Positions 11,043-23,700 of a stretch of DNA of 64,000 nucleotides are shown here, piece after piece. Source of the DNA: Leidyana gryllorum EB-2025a. Taxonomy: Eukaryota > Apicomplexa. Made by a program: the position numbers and the translations under genes. The notes below the pieces were generated by a model that searched no databases, had not been told where the DNA came from, and worked only from the letters and a program-made list of their open reading frames with translations. The DNA is taken from NCBI GenBank assembly GCA_048772705.1, contig JBLWGC010000230.1, positions 1,612,001-1,676,000 on the forward strand. The letters run 5' to 3'. The stretch's first letter is position 1; every line of letters begins with the position of its first letter.

Positions 11043-13146
11043 ATGGCTTCATCTCAGCTCGCTCTATCTGTGCAGCTACCAGGCGACCTACGCTTGGGCC
11101 TTACGAACTTGCGAGTCCAAGATGTAAACTACAATAATGGCTCGGAGATCAGAGTGACTGTGGAGATCGATTTTACACTCCAACAGGATGCTAAACGACG
11201 AAACAACGGTACCTTTCGCGGAGAACTGGTTGGCCACTTTGAGCTCCCACCTCTCTTGCCGACCAAACCGGCGCCGAATTCACTAATCTCCACAGTCGCT
11301 GATACTTCCACGACTCCTTGCGACAAATATAGTGAAAGTAGCTCTACGCCACTCCTCGCCCTACCCGCCGCAGAACGTCCAAAGACCCCTTCCAGGGGCA
11401 GAACCGAGTCCAGAGCCCCCAGTGCGACCAATCATCAACGCCGCAGTGTAAGGGACATCTGTCCACCACAAGCCCCAACACCGAAAGAAAGTGCGACCCA
11501 CCCGGACCCTCAGGACCTTGATATACTTATGTATATGTGTGCGCGTGCGAGCAAGGAAGCGAGCGCGGGCGGCACTTTGGCAGTTGAACAGTTGGGCAGT
11601 TCGACGGTTGGCGTGGATTGCGCTGGCAGTCACTGCACGTTGTGCGGCTGTCGCTGTTGTCGTCGTAGTCACCACCGTCTGCTTTTCTCTGATATTGAAT
11701 GAGCCCCACACTGTGCTTGTGTGATCTTGTGTGATCTATATATCTGTGCTGCAGACTACCCGTCCACCGGAATCGCGGGATCTACGACGAGAGGTTGGAG
11801 TACGTCAGGGTGGCAGTCTGAGCCGGAATTCGTTTGGGCACCCGTTGGGACCGCCTTCCCGATTAACTGAGAAGTTTGTAGCAGGTGGTATTTTGTCAGG
11901 TTACGGTAAATCGCTAGGTCCCCTGCCAGTATCCCAGGTATCTACACCACCTCGGCCCTCGGCAGATGGGAAGAATGCGAGCAGAGAAGGCTCGGCTTAC
12001 AATGGGCCCACTGTGTTGGGTCGGGGGGAGTCTACTATTTTGAGTTCAGCGGCTCTCACAGAGCCAATTGGTCGCTCAGAAGTCCTTGACCCTATGTTGA
12101 TCACTTATACAATCCATTGTTTGGGTGAATGCTCACAAGATCCTGTCTCGCGGTCTACGTCTTCTAATGTGGGTAGCCGAAGAGCGGATATTGTATCTCC
12201 GTCGGGTGCCTTCGAGCAGCTGCGTTCTACATTACGGTCTATCAATCCGCACGACCTGACGCTGGCGGCCTTTGATTCTAGCCGTGTCAAGGGCGCCCCG
12301 TGGCTGATACAGGTGGGAAGTATGTATGAACACACTTACTATCGATCGGGTGTGCAGCTCCATGTACTGCACTTACTGCAGCGCATGGCGCATCATCACA
12401 GCCGGTCGCTGGAGAAGCACGACCGTATGCTTACCATGTTTATACTTCTTTCCAAGTGCACTGACAATTTGCGCTCTACTGTAGTACGGCAGACTCTAGC
12501 ATTGATACATGATCTGTACAATTATATGACCATTCAGCGAGTATTGGTGAGTTGGATGCCTGCTGTGGATAGATGGGGTGGGCCTTAAGGCTCTCCCTGT
12601 AAAAGCCGGCCTCTGACCTTTGCATTGCTTTGCTTGTCTCCCATTAAGTCGACCGACTTAGCGCTTCCCTCTGTGATGCCAGGCGGCATTTGACTCGCTG
12701 TTGCAGGACTGCGGAGTAGTGCATCTGCTGCCTGCGTGTTTACGGCGGGCGGCGGATTCTACGAATCTGTTTCTATCCGAGGCAGCTCTCGAGGCAGTTG
12801 ATCCAATCATAGCTAAAGCATCTGAAGGGCCGTGTTTCTCATGCATCAAGTCTTTGATATCGACTGCGTGAGAAAGGGAGTGTGTGCAGGGGGTGTTTGA
12901 TGGTCTTGAATGCAGTAAGACGGGAGCGATGCGGAAGCATTTGTTCCGAGTGGCCCGACGGTTGGCAGAGAAGAGCGGTAGCAAGCTAACATCGCTGCCG
13001 GAGATCGAACGCATAATAACATTTGCCATAAAGGTAAGTGCGTGGAGCGATCGAAGTTGTGCATGTGATTCATTCAGGGCCTTCGGGACGCCGACAGCGA
13101 ATCACGAACTGAAGCCCGATTGTTGTGTACAACATTAACTGAGTGA
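11043..13146 (+). CDS. TOG/HEAT-repeat protein (CLASP/TOGARAM-like)
   Basis: Proposed exons are 11043-11447, 11755-12546, 12683-12865, 12890-13033 and 13078-13146, all in phase 0. The C-terminal half is a HEAT array of TOG type, with helices such as TDNLRSTVVRQTLALIHDLY, AAFDSLLQDCGVVHLLP, MRKHLFRVARRLAEKSG and GLRDADSESRTEARLL. The last resembles the intra-HEAT turn of CLASP and crescerin TOG domains. Such domains bind tubulin and regulate microtubule or axoneme growth. The N-terminal ~300 aa is low-complexity Ser/Pro/Arg-rich linker. Between 12865 and 12890 the frame is kept but crosses an in-frame TGA. The only simple fix is a 24-nt GC-AG intron, which is doubtful. Family call moderate; partner and location unknown. 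Confidence 0.6.
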
Positions 13147-13386
13147 GTGAATTGTCTGTTAGCCCGCTTGGTTTCGTCAAAAAGATAATAGGTGCTTTGC
13201 TAAAGCCTCCCCAAAAGAAGTCGGAAGAATTCAGAACAAAGTTAGACCTGAAGATTGGCAGAAATTCTTGACCCTCCGTAGTGGTTAGAGAAACCCTTGG
13301 CCTTTTTGGGACATTTTGGGACAGCCTTCAAACTCAAAGCTTTTTTTACCCCCCAGAAGCTTTATAGACCATTAAAGCATATTACC

Positions 13387-16130
13387 ATGGGATTCCTTGA
13401 AATCGGAGCACCTTTGACATGGGAAGAGAACACTGTTCTCCGTGACCAAATCAAACGCGATGGACTGACTCAGCTATTACACATCTTCAACATCAATAGA
13501 GCACGGGAAGACACTGATCTGAAGTGGGGTGAGGAGATTGAGTTCACCCTGGTACACCTCGATCACGAGAATAAGAAGGCTTCCGTCTGTGTGGACGGAC
13601 CTCAGGTGAGTCACTCTCTTATCCTTGGCCTTTGGTGGTCTATTGCCACTACCCGGCTGAGGCATTTTGCGTGCAATATTGGACCTTTGAATTGCAGATC
13701 TTGGAGAAATTGGAGTGTATGGAATCAAGAAACTTATGGGAAGAGCAGACGACCTTAGGGGAGGCTGCGTCGATCCTCTCTGGTGCCCGATCCCCGTTTT
13801 TGAGGGGAACTGTGTGGCACCCGGAGTTTGGACGTCACATGATTGAAGCGACGCCGAACCCCCCGTACGAGATGGACTTGAATAGTCTGCTGGATGTGGA
13901 GGATTCAATGTTGTCTCGTCGGTACAAGTTGCAGTCTGTACTTCCCCCCAATGTATACGCCACCTCTCTGACGGCGTTTCCGCGATTGGGTTGCGAAGGT
14001 TTTCTGTTCTCAGAGAACCACGAGGAGATTGCTCGAATTCAGGATGTGAAGATGGCAGACATGTAAGTCCCCCCTTACTGTGTTGAGTTTCCTCTCTGAC
14101 ATCCTCTTGTGTGTTTCATAAAAGTGGCTCTGCCCCTCGATATCACTTCTTCAATCGTGAATATCACGATCTTTTGCTTCGTTTGCGTCGTCACATTGAG
14201 CTGACCCCCCCGATGAGATGGGCTTTGATTGAATATATCCGCGATCTCGGACTTGTTGGATTGACCCCCACCACCATTCGAGACAACGATCCCGAAAACA
14301 CTCTGCCTTTGTCCATCAGGAGTTGTGGGAAATCTAATTTCATCCCCGACTTGATGATCTGCCCACACCCAAGATTCCCAACTCTGGTGCGGAACATTTG
14401 TCACAGACGTGGTGTTAAGACCACTCAATTGATTCCCGTCTTCAAAGACGACCACACTGCCACTTCTCCCGCTTGGGACAAGTCTTTGCCGCTCGTTGAT
14501 GGCAACAAAACACCTGACCGCCATGTGGTGACAAAGCAGTGAGTGGAAAAATGTGGGAAGGCCCCCCCCCCGTCAATGTACAGCGTGCAGGTCTAACATT
14601 ACGGCGAATCCGGTCAAAGATCACATATATCTGGACCACTTTGGATTCGGAATGGGGATGTCGTGTCTGCAAATGACCTACGGGACCCCGAATCTTGCGA
14701 CAGCCCGCTTTTTGTATGATCAGATGGCTGTTCTGGCCCCAATTTTCTTGGCGCTATCGGCAGCTACCCCAATGCTAAGAGGGTGGTTGTCTGACTTGGA
14801 TGCAAGATGGAAAGTCTTGGAACAGGGGTGCGACTGCCGCACTGACGAAGAAGTGGAGATGTATAAGAGGACTCGTTATGGGCCCGTGTCACTATACATA
14901 TCAGACGACGAGTATGCGAAGAAGTATTCGGCAGAGCTGAATGACGTGGAAGTGCCACTATACGAGCCAGGCTTGGAACAGCTTGTGGCTGGCGGTATGG
15001 ATGAAACTTTGGCTCGGCACTTCGCGTCTTTGTGGATACGCGACCCTTTGGTTATCTTTGGTGACAGAGTCAGTCTGGACAACACGACTCGAGTTGATCA
15101 CTTCGAGAACATCCAGTCAACGAACTGGAACAGTGTTCGTTTCAAGCCTCCTCCGGGTTCAGTTGATGGCAAAACCCGCCCATCAATTGGCTGGAGAGTG
15201 GAATTGCGAACCCCCGACCTTCAGCTGTCGGATTTTGAGAATGCAATGCTCGCTTCGATTTCCCAGGTCTTAGCTCTGGCCATCATGAAGGAAGGCTGGA
15301 GATTCTATGTACCTATCAGTGCGACCCATGCGAATATGGAAACTGCCCACAAGAGAAATGCTGTGCGCAAAGGGCTGTTCTATTTCAATTCTAAGGTCAC
15401 TTCTTGTTTTGCCACCAATGACGACGGAGGAAACCCGGCAGACACCACCACGCAGATGACGCTACGCGAAATCTTCATGGGATCCTCTCGCACTGGCTTC
15501 CAGGGACTCATCCCCATGATGGACGAGTTTGTGAGTGAGGAGTGGAGACACCACCGCTGTTCTCGCGACGCTGTGGAGAAGTATCGCATATACGCAAACT
15601 ACCTACGTATGCGCGTATTGGGACAGGCACCCAGCGACGCTCAAGTTTTACGTCAATTTGTCCTCTCACACCCGCTCTATCAAGGTGACAGCCAGATCAG
15701 TCCGGCCCTCAACTACGATATCTGCAAATACGCCGTCCTCTCGGGATTCTCGCTGAGACCCACAGAAACCTGCTGGTCTTGCGTCCCAGGATGCATGTCC
15801 TTCGCAAGCGCGACTCGTCAAGTCTCTCTTACTGCCCCGCTTCTGTCCAGCTGGTCAAACGTGCCCGCACTACAAAACTTGCTGGCCTTGCCAGTGAACG
15901 AGGGACGACAGAGCCTCAAGGACGTCCTCGCTGCAGCCAAAGACCAACCTCCAAAGAGCGAAGATGGAGACTCGTTGGCTAGCCAACAGTCCACTCTGGC
16001 CTCTCCTACAAATAAGACTTGCTCCTGTGGTGATACCATCCGCAAGGTAAGCACTATGAGCACAATGGACGAAGAAGACATCCGCGTGGCCACCGAAACT
16101 GCCACTCCCCTCCCCACCGATCTCCATTGA
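13387..16130 (+). CDS. GCLC: glutamate-cysteine ligase catalytic subunit
   Basis: This enzyme joins glutamate and cysteine using ATP, the first and limiting step of glutathione synthesis in the cytosol. Exons 13387-13605, 13698-14062, 14125-14538 and 14591-16130 give 845 aa. The N-terminus starts MGFLEIGAPLTWEE, typical of the eukaryotic GCS family, followed by KWGEEIEF with conserved glutamates of the metal/ATP site. Later come the conserved HIYLDHFGFGMGMSCLQ and LAPIFLALSAATPMLRG blocks. The C-terminus has a Ser/Pro/Glu-rich ~70-aa tail beyond the usual fold, ending in a cluster of acidic and Thr residues. The length exceeds the ~640-700 aa of animal and fungal enzymes, partly because of this tail. 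All splice sites are GT-AG with introns of 52-92 nt. Confident. Confidence 0.95.
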
Positions 16131-16652
16131 TGACCCACCACACCTATACACACACACCCACACCCACACACCCACACCCACACATCTATATGTATACGAC
16201 TTTTGGCTTCGTATGGAGCCGGCTGTTCCTTAAAGGACAACATCTGATATAAAAAAGAGGTGGAATATCTGCCACACATCGTAAACATTAACTTCAACAC
16301 GACTTGTTCCCTCCCGACCCAAAGTATTTTGATCTCAATCGATCGTGTTGGCTCTTTGCAGACTGGCGGTTCGTCAAGTTGTTGTCACAACGGCTTCGAC
16401 CCGGAATTATACCTCCGAATGGATCAGTTCAGCCGCTGAAGAATAAATGTCCAATATTTGTTTAGCTCGACAAGATTTGCGAATGTCGAAATGGCGACGA
16501 GAAGTGTCCCCCTTGCTCAGGGGACTGTCTCAGGGCCCTTTGTGGCTCCTCCTTTGACTTTTAGTGCGACAGGCGACTCCCTTTTGTTGTTATGCGACAT
16601 CACGTCATTGTGATAATGAACCGATCAGTGTGTTCGAAACTGCACCTTTCAG
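16131..16652 (+). other. intergenic region with CA-rich repeat
   Basis: These ~520 bp separate two plus-strand genes. Positions 16136-16186 hold an imperfect ACACCC/CACA microsatellite. The rest contains several stops in all frames and no exon I can attach to a neighbour. It presumably carries the 3' UTR of glutamate-cysteine ligase and the promoter or 5' UTR of the next gene. Confidence 0.5.
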
Positions 16653-17962
16653 ATGAGGTCAATAGGTGTTTGGTTCTGGTTATTGGGGTCTGTGACCGAT
16701 GTCCTCGGCCTCGATCTCGACCGAGCAGATGCCCCTGAACCCGTTGCCGGCACAGCAATGAAACACCAAGGCGTCCGCATAGGAGCCGCACAAGGAGCTA
16801 CTGACAGATTGACCCCTCTATGTCGAGCACTGAATTGCAAGTGGGCACAGTCAGCCTCAAGCGGAGACTTGGAAGTGTGCATGGGCTGCCCTACTCCGCT
16901 CAGCAAGGTGGACACACAAACCCTGGAGTCAGCTATCAAGAAGTACCTGGCCCCCTTGTCGGCTGTGTCAATCTTTAAGGCAGCAACCGGAGCATTCACC
17001 GTTAAAGACATGACATTGAGGACAGATCAGACGTACTTTAGCCCCAAACACTTAGACAGATGCTCGTTCAATTTGCCTGGTGATGAGACAAACGAAGCCC
17101 AATTGGTGAACTCACGTTTTGTACCCTCAACTAAGCAAACCATTTTGACCTCGCTCATCTTTGGAGATCTTCCAACCAGCAAAGCTCATGGGCTCGTGCT
17201 CGAGCTTGGCGATGATTTCACTCACTATCAGGACAAGTAAGTGGGCGCAAAATCAACTGACACTTTATACATATGTGTGTGTGTGTGTCACACAGGACTA
17301 AAAGACCGTTGGAAGTGGAACCGTCAGCCGTCTATCTGAGCAAGAAAGCTCGGCAATCTGGAGACAAATTCATCTACTTCTTCCTCAAGTACCACGCGCG
17401 ACGGAGTCGCTCATGTAAGGATGTGTGTGTCATTGTGTGTCTCCATACGTTTTAATCAGACGGGGCTGAGACAACTGTCGCGCAGTTCTTTGGCCATGAC
17501 GAGTCGAAAGATGAGATCCCGATCAGCATGGCCACTGTATTGAAAGCTTCATTGAAGGGCAGTCTGTTCCGGCCCAGTCGGGTGCTCCAGTTGGGCATCA
17601 TGCAAGCTTTGGCCAAGAACCTGGAGTGGAGAGTGTACTGCTCGTCAGCCAATTTGGCTAACAATCCTCACATGCAGGAGATACGAAGGATGTTACACGA
17701 GTATTCGCAGACCGCTCGCACTCAAGGGAAAAGTGCCGGAGCTATCAAACGCGCCATCAAGACCGCCACTGGTCGTGCCATGGATGAGGTTTGGGAAATG
17801 GTGCAGGACTTTGAGCGCTATCATGAACCGGAAACGGGGAGACCACCACTCGCAAGACATGGGGGTTACTCAGTCAACCAACTGTTCTTCTCACCGACTT
17901 GCGTGGAGGCTTTGGGGGACTTACGCGAAGCCCTTTTCGCTGGCGGGGTCACAGGATACTAA
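16653..17962 (+). CDS. secreted protein of unknown function
   Basis: Exons 16653-17236, 17296-17414 and 17460-17962 give about 401 aa. The N-terminus MRSIGVWFWLLGSVTDVLG looks like a cleavable signal peptide, so the product should enter the secretory pathway. The mature part is a mixed, soluble-looking sequence with a Cys pair region (CRALNCKWAQ, EVCMGCP). It has no transmembrane segment and no motif I recognise. Intron 2 starts within a Ser/Arg-rich stretch (HARRSRS), and intron 1 holds a TG repeat. It may be a lineage-specific secreted protein. It is convergent with the exonuclease gene, whose stop lies 18 bp away. Confidence 0.65.
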
Positions 17963-17980
17963 TATTCGTACATTATTCTG

Positions 17981-20688
17981 TCAGCTTACAACTTCACTCT
18001 GAGACGAAGATGGTGTTCTTTGATCCATTATTGATGCTGCATTTCTACGTGCTTTGGCGGAGAAGGTCTGCCAGATGGCCTTGCCAGGGCTTGCTTTATT
18101 CGGCGGTTGCGCGGGCTGTTGGGCAGGAGGCTGCTGGGGGGCAGGGGGGGGAGGGGAGCGTGAGATCTCCATAGGGGTTGCCGGAGGCGAGGGGGGAGTA
18201 AAGGAATCCAGCCTTGATCTATGGGTTCCTGAGTTTACGCTCTCCGACAGGAAACGGTTGATCTGAAGCTCCGCAGTCCTTCGACGATTGTAATTCCGCT
18301 TGCCAAAAGCACGCGTAAAGGCTTGCAGATAGTCAGATAACCTCCAAGCTATTTTCCAGTACCGCCATGCACCTAAAAACGGCTCCGAGGCCATCACCGA
18401 GGCGATTGCCTTGGCGTCATCTGTAAGAAGGAGCCGTCCAGTCGTCGAGCAACACCAAAACTTACACAGGGCGTTGTGAGGATTAGGCATGTCTTCTTGG
18501 CATGAGTTCCGGTAAAGGTCACTCAGCCGATGACTTCGTGACATTACGTGAGCGACGGGGGTTGTTGATGTTGGTAAGCTGGTAACGCTATCACCATCAG
18601 CGAAATATAACGCACGACTCAGTACAACAGAGTCCACAATAGCGGATACGTTCATCTGTGATGACACACATTTCATAATGTCACCAGCCGACAACCCTCA
18701 CCTCTTTCAATAACGTTCCCGGAGTCCAGCGCAGGCGGCTCAGTTCATGGTGAAAAAGAAGGGGAAGGTCAAACTGATTACCGTTGTGAGCAATCATCCA
18801 CAACTCTGGCTCAGTGTTCCCTCTACGTAAACGAGTGCGCAAGTCCAAGAGCCAGGCCTTCCACGCCTCCAAGCCCTCTTCCAGTTCCACCCCTGTCAAT
18901 ATTAAGCAACAATCGGTCCAAGAAGCTGGCTGAAGGGGGATTCACACGTACCACGGGACTCAAGCAGATCGTTCGTAATTCGCGTAATCGCAGAAACCTC
19001 TGGTGGGATGACAATGCTAGTTTTGATGAAGACTGAAAAGTCGTGAGCTTGTTCTGAGACACCTGGGATCAGTGTGAATTCCCCGTCCGCAGCAATGGCA
19101 GTTCGGCGGAACATCCTGGCCGTGGCTCCTATCTGTATAATATGGTCAGTCGTGACATTTAGCCCCGTAGATTCCAAGTCCTGCGGGAGAAGCAATTGAT
19201 TTGTCATAAGTTACACAACGTGTCTTGCGATACACACGTGTGCTGCCGTACTTACCCAGAAACAACACAGGATATCGGGATGAAGGGAGACCTGAGAACC
19301 AACGGAAAAAGCAATGACGGGTGACCTGCGGGGAGGAGGGTGCTGTTCGGAGTGATAGGAGCGATATGGAGGGGGAGACAGCTCGTTGCTTCTGTCGTGG
19401 TGGTGATGATGGTGGATCATATCCCATCCTCCACTGTCATGGGGTACACCAGCCCAGTGGGCTCCTTCCACCCAATGTGGTGGAGGAGGCGCTGGACCGG
19501 AATCGATTCGGATGCCATTCTCGTAGGAACAGGGCAGTCCTCGAGGGGTAAAGCCGGTTGGGCCCAGCAAAGGCATGTCGCAAGTGTGCGGAACCATATA
19601 TGGGTCGCAGGCCGCCGAGGGCGGCCACCCCGGACTCAATCGTATAGCCAATACAGATAAAACACCTCTGCCGAGTCCAGAGTCTGCCGCAGGTACAACT
19701 TGAACTAAGCAATCCACCACTGTGCCAACTCGGAGGAAATCCAAGATAAATCTGAAGCAAGTGGTATAGCAGAGTGATGTCACTCACCTTCTGAACTGAT
19801 TGATGTCCTCTTCCGCTGTGAGCGCGAGCAGCTCATTTTCGTCTGTTAGGAACTCCAGCAGGCTGTGTTGGTCACTGACACTCGGGCCCATATGTTCAGA
19901 TATCATCTCGCGCCACTGCTGCAGCACATGTGGTGCAGCGACCGGTGCCTCAGGTCGCCGTACAAACACCTGTAATGGCGTTGCCCGCCCGCTCTGAGGT
20001 TGTATAACGCCGACAGAGACGACAACGGTGTCAGAGTCCAGGAATCCTTTGTCTCTGAAAAGGAGAAACTGAGTGATAGACAATAGCTGTCGGAATGGGA
20101 CGATGACGAGCAGCACAATTCAGTGCAAACCCCTTCTTAGGGATGAGGTACTCACAAACACACGCAGACGAGGAGAGGAAGGCCTAATGAGAGCAGCAGA
20201 AATTACATTCGACCCTCTCTCGATTTACACAACAGAGGCGCGAGAAACGACAGTGGGCTGAAAAGAACGTACCCGACAGCTCCATAGCCCACTCGTGCAG
20301 CCAAATACCGCCTTAGACTATTGGCGTCACAACATTCCATATGTATTGTGGCAAAGGCTTCGTTATCGTGGCGTAGAGATGCCTGTGAAACACGACAATT
20401 CTCGAGGAAAAAGAGAACTCTTGAGGGTGCATAGGCGTCAGTGACGGTGTCGAGGTCGCTTGCAGCCGTGGAAGCGGATGAGAGGGAACCGGCGGGGCGT
20501 GAGTTGGATGGAGAGGGGTTGTATAAGCTCTGAGTCCGTCCATACACGTCGCGTGTCAGGATGACACGTTGGCGACATAGTTCCACCTTAGCTCTCGAAG
20601 ATGAACTCAAAGGTCTCCAGCCTCGTCTTTCTTGGGCCTCTCCACTATACTCATTGTCTGGCGAATAGGGGGCCTGGGACCAGATCAT
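17981..20688 (-). CDS. DEDDh (DnaQ-like) 3'-5' exonuclease with long N-terminal extension
   Basis: Seven exons (20688-20273, 20054-19788, 19751-19256, 19180-18952, 18892-18702, 18655-18466, 18420-17981) total 742 aa in frame. The exonuclease domain starts about residue 390. ExoI is CCFWDLESTGL, with metal-binding Asp and Glu. ExoII is AHNGNQFDLPLL, with the third Asp. ExoIII, restored across a 45-nt intron, is HNALYDAKAI, with His and Asp of the DEDDh type. All five catalytic residues are therefore present. This family trims single-stranded DNA or RNA 3' ends (TREX, DnaQ and PML-type enzymes). The N-terminal ~390 aa and the Pro/Gln-rich C-terminal tail match nothing I know; a His-rich run (six His) sits just before the domain. 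The start may be preceded by another exon, since an AG directly precedes the ATG. Confidence 0.75.
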
Positions 20689-20755
20689 CTGTATTATCTA
20701 TCCCTCTCAAATCGACTATACTTCTCATTCACGGGACACCCAGAAGAATTTTTGG

Positions 20756-23700
20756 CTACATTGGTGGCGATGAGCTTGAAAGCCGCCGCAGCAACACTTC
20801 ATCAAACCCAGCCCGCTGTTGTAACATAACAGTATACAAGGAGTCCCACACCAATGCGCTGCACACAATCCCGCCACTGCGACGCCCAACTTCGCCGCGG
20901 AACGAACAGTCCGCCACCAAACCACCAATCACTCTAACTGAACTCTGCAAACATCACTATCAGTGCCATCTACACTCACGTCACCACGCCACGCGCCCAA
21001 ACAAACATACAACCCACGCACGCCCACACACACGCGCACACACTCTTAACTTCCAGGGCGACTGGTGCTGACTCGCACAACGGCGGAACGGAACCCATCA
21101 CAGCACACACCGCAGACACCACGAATTTACCTGAACGGTCTCCAAGCGCGTTAGTAGATTGACTTGGACAGCCTTTAGCACTTCCTCGAGAGCAACTCTA
21201 TGAACTGAACGGCTGACAAAGTAGGCACATCTGGTCACCAGCTTCTCGGCGATTTCCTCCGGCTGAAGGATATTCGATAAGTGATCACGAGTTTTGGGTA
21301 ACGAGGCGTTTTGATTGACATTGTGATGGGAAGGAGACGGAGAAGGGGGTGTGTACGCAATGGTTTGTCTTACGCCAGACTCGTCAAAGGCATCTGCAGG
21401 CGAGGAAATCTCCTCCAGGGGTGGCTGAGCTGTTTGGACAGTGTCGATTTGCCAACGGTCCTTCTCTTGCACGACTTGCTCTTCAGCGATAGACTTGGCC
21501 GAGACCCGACCGTCAGGAATCTGTCTGGCTGCCCAAGCGAATTGTAACTTCTCGTACGTGCTGGGCTCGTCAATAAGCGCAATGTGCGTGAGATCCTCGA
21601 TATATGTCAAGGCGACCAGCATCTCAGCTGTCACCAGCCACTTGATACTCTTCCACCGCAGCAAGCTGAGTCTTGAGAAGACTACCCCAGCGTCTTCTTG
21701 TTGGTCGAGTGATTGGTCCAGCCAGCTCTTCTTGATGTCAGTGACATTACTGGGGTCCTCGAGTGCGTTCTGCATCCCGAGCTGCCGTAGCCGACAGATA
21801 ATGGGCGAGTTCCGGCGAGCCACAGTGTAGAGCAGTCGCGCTTGACAAGTGACCTAAGGATTTGCTGTTGTGACAAGAGCGAGGATGGGCCTCAGCCCGC
21901 GACTTACGTTCTCGGGAACGAGCATACACGCGATGAACTGAACATATGAACTAAGATGACTCGCCATCAACTGTCAATTATCGACATCTCAAATGTTAAC
22001 CTCGCCGGCAGCTGCTTACCTCGAGAGTATCGGTGAGCATCTCAGTCGCGGGGAGAAAGCTCTGATCGACCCTCTCCAGGATCCTCTTTCCCCAGAATTC
22101 CACCGAGACACAGAGAAGCTCACAGGTTGACCAGTGTAACTCGCACCCACGAGATCTTCGAAGATTAATCATTATGGCGATGCAGAAGTCCGCCACATGG
22201 CTATCATTGGGCCCTTTCAGATTCCACTCAATAACACGTTGCAGTGTATGCAGTACGATATCACCGACGCTCAGTCCTTTACACTTTCGCTGCAGACCTT
22301 TCACTCGCCGCGCCTCCAGAGCAACCGTCTCTGGGGTCGACTTTAATGCGAAAATCCACGCAGGAGGCTCTTCATTATTCTGAGATAGAACCAAACATCA
22401 ATCATTTGAGCCCGCTGTCGCCCTCGTCAAAGTTTACCGGCCGGAAGAGAGTAGTGACAAAACAACTGTGTTTGGTCCATCGTAGTAGCAGGCCCAGTAA
22501 CATGTGCAGTGAAGGTGGCGAGCCCTGAACTTCCAGGTAAGGGCCCTCAGGCACACACAGGCGGCATATGTGTTCGAGCAGATGGGCTGCATATATTCCA
22601 GCTGAAGGTGACGTCAACGCCACGGCATCAAACTGTCTCCAGTTCAAACACACAGCAAAGAAGAAGGCCAACGAGCTTTGTGACCGCAGTCGAGACGGTG
22701 TGGACGCTGTGCGGAAGGCCGATTCTATGTGATGATAAAATCGTGGAGCCGAAGTGATCAAGTTGTCCCCGGGAGACGCCGAATAACATTCGATAGAGTT
22801 CAAAGCCGCCTTCAACTCATCCTGCAACAGAAAACGACGTAGCAGAAGCAAAACCACATGAAGCACCCCCTCAGAGACACACACACACACAAAGAGGACA
22901 CTTTGAGTGGAGGCCAAAAGTCCAAGTTTTACTCACCGAGGTGTCTTGAGACTGGATGAGTAGGCATAGTAGACAAGAGGCGACCAGCTTGAGTCCCACA
23001 TTGACTCGATCGAAGTATAGAACGGGGGGAATGAGAGCCAAACGAGCTGCAGACCGTTCTGATTTGGGATTAAGAGCTGTCCAGATGACCGCTGTAGTGA
23101 TGCTCGAACTCAGATTGCAGATCTCTCCCAGCGATTGAAGGTTGGGATGAGTTTGCAGAAAGTGCGAGGGGACCATTTGTCGGAAGAAGTGTATTAGTTG
23201 AGTGCTGTGTGTTGGAGCGTTAGGAGGCGGTGGTAGGGTGATGAAGCTCAGATTCAATAGATAAGTCAAAGTTTCTTTCATCCCGACCTCGAGGAGAACC
23301 GATTCGGCCAGTCGCTGTCCCACTAGGCACCTGTTGCCGTCAAACCAATCGAGCAGCCGGGTTGATGTGGCCCCGGGCGAGCCTTGAGTTGGCCTAATTA
23401 TGGCGTCAGCCAAGGCAGGGCGGCCAATAGAACTGCAGAGTTCTGCATAAGCGCTCAAAGCACTTTTGTATCGCAGTTTCTCGACAGTCTCGGCTGCCAG
23501 TATCCTTTGTCCCAAATCTTTGATCTCGGCCAACGGCGACGTCTCAAAGAGCGTTCCAATGTGGGAGGGGCCCTGATTGAGATTCACAAAGGTCACAAAG
23601 ATCCCGAGCCACGCCTTGTGAGTCTCCAGACGGAGAGCGGTTGGATGCTCGGCCGGAGACATGGCATCCGAGAAGAAGAAAGGTCGATAAGTCGCGTTGA

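Noticed and set aside
16136-16186. CRISPR-like or telomere-like repeat
   Set aside because: It is an imperfect CA/CCCACA microsatellite with no spacers or fixed unit.
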